From contig BJOX01000097.1 of NCBI GenBank assembly GCA_009731375.1, positions 516,222 through 538,792 on the forward strand: a stretch of DNA of 22,571 bases, given 5' to 3'. Below, in pieces: positions 18,669-22,571 of the stretch. The stretch comes from Paulinella micropora (taxonomy: Eukaryota; Cercozoa; Imbricatea; Euglyphida). Every line of letters begins with the position of its first letter. Position 1 is the stretch's first letter. The translations under genes and the position numbers were made by a program. Below the pieces are notes generated by a model. It was not told where the DNA came from, made no database searches, and saw nothing but the letters and a program-made list of their open reading frames with translations.

Positions 18669-20172
18669 TCTTATTCTGTGGGGGTTCATAACGCTCATTG
18701 ATGTCTAATGGGGTATGAAATTCATCGTCCCATCTGTAAAGAAGGGTTGACATGAGCCTACCTCTGACGAGTACGTCTTTCTCCTCTAGTCTTATGGGGT
18801 GTTTGAGTATGACTAGCTGTCCATTTTGGTGAATGATAGACCGGTGATGGGTATTATCCATCCTGCCGGCTGAAGCAATATTCACGGGTAACCTGGCGTC
18901 AAGGAGCATTGGCCTTGACACCGTAATTGGTCTACCGTGTCCGTTGATACGCGTCACTCTTGCCGTCCCCTCCTGTCCTATCTCACACTCTCCATTACCT
19001 GTAATTAGCTTGACAGGGGGTACGGACTTGATGTCGTGTAATATTTCAGGGTTGCATGCAATGTCTCGGGACGACCTGCTATCCTGAACTATCGTGCTCT
19101 TCCTGTCTCGCCCCCCTTCCCCATCTAACACTCGTGCGTAATTCTGTTTGCTGTTCTTGTATTGTGATGGTGCTGGTGGTTGTGAGGTGTTGCTGTTTTG
19201 GGTCTGTGTTGGTGGGGATAGTGTTGCGCGTGCTGCGTGTGCTATATACACTCCCTCTATCGCTCTCACCACATCTGTCAAGAACTCATCTAGCACTAAC
19301 TTCCCTTCACTCGCTCTCTTTACCTCACCACTGCTTTCCCTAATGCATGTTGTTGTGAGTTGTTGAGCGAGCTGTTCTATGTCTTTGAAAGTGATGATGG
19401 GTGGCGTGTTGGTGTACATGTGTGGTTGGGCTTGAGGTGTTGGACCTGCTTGTGGTGTCGGGGTTGCTGCTGTGCCTTCCCGCCGCTTCCCCTTGGCCTC
19501 CCCGGTCCCTACGGCAACACTGGGCAGTCCGGCAGATGCCGGACTCCCACTTTTAGCGTGAGTCTTCCTGATGATGCCCTGCTTCTGAAAATATTTCTTA
19601 ACATTACCTTTTCGCGTAAATGTCAGAAATTCCGGGTCAACATCATCATCATCCAAGCATGATGCCATTGCCATATCGTGTCTGATCTCATCAAAACATC
19701 TAGAGTCATTCTCTTCATCATAGTATGATTCCTCCATTTCTTCTTCTCCTTCTTCTTCATCACTGCTCTCTCTTTGCATTGGTGTGTCAACTGTTTGCGT
19801 GACATGTGCGGATGATGCGGTGTGAGGTGTTTGTGTGGTGGAGGTGTGTTTTTGCGGTGATGTCTCTAGACGCTTACTCCCGCTCACTTCCCTTTTCACT
19901 CCTTTCTGTTCACTCTCTCCCTCCCTCTGTGGAGATTGGTTGGTGAATGTGGTAGTGAGGTTGTGTGGTATGACTTTGCCTCTTGCTTTTGCATCTTCAC
20001 GCAAACCACTCTCGTCTGGGTAGTAAGGGGATTTAGGAGGACGGAGGTCTGGGCTGACAGCTAAGTCAAGTAAAGGATACTCTTTGTCCTGCTTTTTCGC
20101 ATGATAACCGCAAAATAACCCATATGTCAACCTAGAAGCTGCATAGCATTTGGACCCCTCTTGTCTTTTTCA
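18649..20172 (-). pseudogene. Copia pol: long acidic/Ser-Thr-Pro region and aspartic protease
   Basis: About 508 open codons. The first part overlaps the end of gag in the -1 frame (EGSKCYAASRLTYGLF). Residues about 40-340, counted from 20130, are low complexity with an acidic stretch (ESSDEEEGEEEMEESYYDEE), a short conserved-looking piece (DVDPEFLTFTRKGNVKKYFQ) and Pro/Gln/Thr-rich sequence. The protease follows: IVQDSRSSRDIACN at about 347-360 fits the D-S-G active-site loop of copia proteases, but Gly is Arg (Asp350, codon at about 19083-19081). Then comes a beta-rich stretch with LITGNGECEIGQEG and RPMLLDARLPVNIASAGR. The usual segment toward integrase continues to about 18655, where the frame breaks (-1). 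The apparent start at 20130 is TTG. The interval between zinc knuckle and protease is unusually long. Confidence 0.75.
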
Positions 20173-21110
20173 AGTGAGATCTGACAAGGACTGTTCTTTT
20201 TGTTCTTGCCGTGACACTTAAGGGACCTCGGTCTCTCTTTGCTATACCTCTCAATGGTTGTCAGAGGTGTTTTGGGAACGGGGTTTTGACGCTGTGGGGT
20301 GTTTGTGGAGGTGTCCCTTGTTAACTGACTCTGAGAGCGTGAGATTGGTGTGGCGGAGGGACTCCCTCCGTCACTTCTATTTGTCGACAGGGGACGAACA
20401 CCTGGCTCAATCTGAGGTTCCCCAGACTCGACATTCGCTCTCTCCCTGCCTCTCTCTTCGTCAGGGGTTTCCCCAGGGTCGTCTAGGACATCTCCCCCCA
20501 TGAAGACGAGTAAAGCATCTGTCTCTGTGTCCCCCTCTTGTTCTTCCTCTCTAATGAGGTTCATGTCTTTGTCTTTGAGAGACTTTTTGTGCTTGTTGCT
20601 GTGAGGTTTTCCCTTTTTCTTTTTATTGTCGTTCTTGTCTTTACTCGCTTGACTTTTCTTTCGGGGTTTCTTTGCTGGGCAATACTTCTTGGTATGACCT
20701 TTCTTATTACACTCATAACAAGTGACTTTGAGCCACCACTCCTCCTTCTTCTTGAACTTTCTGTACTTGCCCTTACCCCCTTCGTCCTCATCTCCCTTAT
20801 CACCTGCCAAGAGGCTTGTCTCCCTCTTCTGCCTCGTGGGCTTTTCAGGCCTCTCTTTCCTCTCTTCTCCCCTCCACTTATCCTTTCTGCACAACGCCCA
20901 TGTGTCTCTTGCACTGTCAACTAAGTCGTCAAATCCTGGTCTAAGGTTGGTGGGTAGGTTGAAGTAGAGTGCTTTGAAGTTCTCTCCGTATGCGGGGTGT
21001 TTTGCAAGCTTAGCAAGCAGAGCTCTTATGAGGTCATCTTCGTCGAATGGGTGAGTCCTGTGACTTTCTACCTCTCCTTTCATTGCAACATAATCATTCA
21101 TTGTTACCAT
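20127..21110 (-). pseudogene. Copia gag, C-terminal half with CCHC zinc knuckle
   Basis: Nucleocapsid part of gag; binds element RNA in the particle. Counting from the ATG at 21110, residues 20-80 are helical capsid-like sequence (DEDDLIRALLAKLAKHPA, FDDLVDSARDTWALCRK). A basic stretch leads to CYECNKKGHTKKYC, a perfect CX2CX4HX4C knuckle at residues 131-144 (about 20679-20720). Next is a strongly Lys-rich tail and a Ser/Thr/Pro region, ending at TGA 20127. The ATG at 21110 is probably not the real start, since homology continues from the preceding gag frame across a -1 break at about 21107. The pol frame overlaps the last 15 codons in -1. Confidence 0.85.
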
Positions 21111-21853
21111 GCATCCACATTTTGTCCGGGTTTTGGATACATGTTCTCGAAAATTTGCGCCTTTATGTTCTTGTTGACCCCGGAGATTGAACCGAACTTG
21201 GCCCTTACTGCCTCTATCAGCTCTATCGGTCGTGTGACTGTCTTAGTACGTAAATATCGAACGACAACAGGATGAGTAAAAGCAACAGACAGAATGAGTT
21301 GTAGTGTTCGCATGCGTTCATAATGCTTCTTTTCTTTCTGTACTACTTTCACTCTTAGTGTGTGTGCTCGTTTCGACTGTCTTCGTTTCTCACGCTTCAG
21401 TTTCTTTGCTCTTTTTTCTCTCCACTGTTTCTTTTGTTCGTCAGTTAGCTTCGCCCAGTCCTTCGGTTTGTCTTCGGTGGATGTCTTGCTTTCATCTTTC
21501 TTCAGCGTTTTGGGTCTCTGTCTACCCGCGTCTGACGCACTGCCTTCATCGTCGGAATCGTTATCAGGGGTATCCTCTGAGTCTGGTTCATCAGGCAACT
21601 CCCTCTCCTCAATCTCCAGTGCTTTGGCTGGGTCATAAGGATATTTAACCTTTGCCTTTGCTGGGTCATCAAATGCCAGCGTGATGCACTCACCATGCCA
21701 GGCACTGATCCCCTTTGCATAGTTCACTAGCTTGTATACGTAATGGAAGTCGGAATAATTCCGAGTGGTACCATCCAACTGCGGGATGTACTCTTGCTTT
21801 AAACCCACTGTTTTCTCAGTTCCAAGGCTCATAACCTTTGGGAAGCTACCCAT
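21104..21853 (-). pseudogene. Copia gag, N-terminal half
   Basis: Structural protein of the particle. The frame opens with ATG at 21853 inside the 5' LTR (MGSFPK), and a second in-frame ATG (residue 8) lies within the primer-binding site. Residues about 25-55 (IPQLDGTTRNYSDFHYVYKL) fit the copia gag N-terminus (L-x-G-x-x-x-N-Y-x-x-F/W). Residues 85-110 are acidic; 125-175 are strongly charged and basic (EQKKQWREKRAKKLKREKRR), likely helical. RPIELIEAVRAKFGSISG follows. It stops at TAA 21104 just after NVDAW, while gag homology goes on one base back in the next frame. LTR-encoded gag starts are uncommon. Confidence 0.8.
21826..21836 (-). promoter_or_regulatory. Primer-binding site for a cleaved initiator tRNA-Met
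   Basis: On the minus strand, immediately after the 5' LTR, GGTTATGAGCC is the exact complement of GGCTCATAACC, the anticodon loop and adjoining stem of typical eukaryotic initiator tRNA-Met. Drosophila copia is known to prime from a 5' half of that tRNA cut in the same place. The usual 3'-end site (TGGTATCAGAGC type) is absent. The ATG in the site is in frame with gag. Confidence 0.8.
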
Positions 21854-22106
21854 CGTGGAACCTTTACCGCCCCCTTTCAGGATCTATCCGGGCTACCTAG
21901 CAAGACTATCACGCAGGATGGAAACGCACTTTGATAACTCGTATAATAAAAGAACTGACTCTTTGACTTCCACGTCACAAACTGACTAACTTAGGTACAG
22001 GTCTTACGCATATTTAGTTAACATTGGCATTATTGACTGTCCGGCCTATTGACAAATCAATTACCTAAGTAACGGTGAATTAAATTGAAATAGTAATGAC
22101 CAACGC
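21836..22106 (-). repeat. 5' LTR of the copia element
   Basis: 271 bp direct match of the 3' LTR. Read on the minus strand it starts GCGTTGGTCATTAC or a few bases later and ends CTTCCCAAA next to the primer-binding site. The ends are not a clear TG...CA, so the exact boundary is uncertain by up to five bases. It contains the gag ATG at 21853. Confidence 0.85.
21941..21977 (-). promoter_or_regulatory. Candidate LTR core promoter: CRE-like word and TATA-like box
   Basis: On the minus strand TGACGTG (21977-21971) is followed 23 bp later by TATTATAC (21948-21941). Both words and their spacing are unchanged in the 3' LTR (14192-14198 and 14162-14168) although nearby bases differ. A start about 25-30 bp downstream would leave roughly 60 bases before the ATG at 21853. 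Function is inferred from sequence only. Confidence 0.45.
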
Positions 22107-22231
22107 AACGGAGGGCAATGGAAGTGAAACTTACAGAATTTATTGGGAGGAAGGGTTTTGGAACAGACACGGTTTGGGGGACGGACATGTCGGTAGGTCA
22201 AAAGGGGTCAGGGGGGAAGCTGGTTCGCCAA
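22107..22231. other. Right flank of the copia element, nothing recognised
   Basis: 125 bp of G-rich unique sequence between the LTR edge and the (TTA)n tract. Confidence 0.6.
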
Positions 22232-22378
<147 letters not shown>

Positions 22379-22403
22379 GGACACAGTGATAGCCCAGTGG
22401 ATT
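22379..22403 (+). mobile_element. Partial SINE head, 22 bp plus ATT
   Basis: GGACACAGTGATAGCCCAGT then GG and ATT, one mismatch to the full head that follows. It covers the A box only. It is either a 25 bp tandem duplication of the head or a 3'-truncated copy with a minimal ATT tail. Confidence 0.7.
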
Positions 22404-22571
22404 GGACACCGTGATAGCCCAGTGGTCAAGTTCTACCATCTGGGCCCTGTCGCCAGTTCGATTCCCGTCGGTGCCACCAGTATTTTCATTGAACATACCG
22501 ATCCGTCTGGACCAGTATTTTCATTGAACATACCGGCCCGTCTGGAAGTGTTGGAACTGCCCTTGCGGGGG
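22404..22571 (+). mobile_element. tRNA-derived SINE, plus strand, cut by window end
   Basis: Same head with A box TAGCCCAGTGGT and B box AGTTCGATTCC as the copy at 187-454, followed by the duplicated CCAGTATTTTCATTGAACAT block and GGAAGTGTTGGAACTGCCCT. Agreement with the left copy is very high; they differ mainly between the two duplicated blocks (GATCCGTCTGG here, GGTCTATTTCTGG there). Confidence 0.8.

Larger units (their letters stand above)
14051..22106 (-). mobile_element. Ty1/copia LTR retrotransposon, near full length, disrupted
   Basis: Two direct LTRs (21836-22106 as 5' LTR, 14051-14312 as 3' LTR) bound about 7.5 kb of minus-strand coding sequence in the order gag, protease, integrase, reverse transcriptase, RNase H. 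Integrase before RT defines the copia order as opposed to gypsy. A primer-binding site follows the 5' LTR and a short purine tract precedes the 3' LTR. The word AACGC stands at both outer edges (22102-22106 and 14047-14051) and also at the inner edge 14308-14312, so it is either LTR end or a 5 bp target duplication. The LTRs differ at about 11 positions plus two indels, so the insertion is not very recent. The copy is non-autonomous as sequenced because of frame breaks, an in-frame stop and an internal triplication. Confidence 0.9.

Noticed and set aside
20127-20172. Programmed -1 frameshift between gag and pol as a firm call
   Set aside because: No canonical slippery heptamer in the gag frame was found in the overlap, and seven other breaks of the same type exist, so a missing base is at least as likely.

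Overview
The window is eukaryotic nuclear DNA: there are no prokaryote-style genes, very long microsatellite fields, a tRNA-derived SINE, a Ty1/copia LTR retrotransposon and remnants of a second reverse transcriptase. Nothing in it fixes the species. The repeat style (GATA, TATG, CTT, TTAC and CT tracts punctuated by short unique blocks) fits a repeat-rich invertebrate or algal genome, but that is inference. Two runs of N (8603-9206 and 9734-10085) show a scaffolded assembly.

Layout. Positions 1-546 hold head-to-tail copies of a tRNA-derived SINE on the minus strand with (ATT)n tails. Positions 595-8470 are almost entirely simple repeats. They are not uniform: short unique blocks recur between the microsatellite tracts (a block near 596/770/912/1078, a 67-71 bp minisatellite with higher-order copies, a 29 bp block nine times between 2705 and 3896, a fold-back group at 5501-6010). 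A MITE-like inverted-repeat element with 44 bp internal repeats lies at 6789-6998. Positions 8470-10690 contain CT/GA and TATG tracts, two gaps and one plausible exon end (9654-9733). Positions 10690-14050 are ordinary-complexity DNA. Within them a small unit (11198-12410) has terminal direct repeats enclosing a reverse-transcriptase palm fragment on the minus strand and an RT thumb-like fragment on the plus strand, and a GC-rich 22 bp triplet repeat lies at 12995-13060.

Positions 14051-22106 are a nearly complete copia-type retrotransposon read on the minus strand: LTR, primer-binding site matching the anticodon loop of initiator tRNA-Met, gag with CCHC zinc knuckle, a long acidic/Ser-Thr-Pro region, protease, integrase, low-complexity linker, reverse transcriptase, RNase H, a possible small acidic ORF, purine tract and second LTR. 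The parts work in the usual copia order: gag forms the particle, protease cuts the polyprotein, RT/RNase H makes cDNA from the tRNA primer, and integrase inserts it. This copy is broken: domain homology continues across at least eight frame breaks, all of the same -1 type, plus one in-frame stop and an identical 199 bp triplication inside RT. The window closes at 22232-22571 with another (ATT)n tract and the SINE in plus orientation.

No intact host protein-coding gene can be supported. The strongest leads are the primer-binding site fused into the gag reading frame, the one-directional frame breaks, the perfect 199 bp triplication, the palm/thumb inversion between direct repeats, and the punctuated microsatellite arrays.
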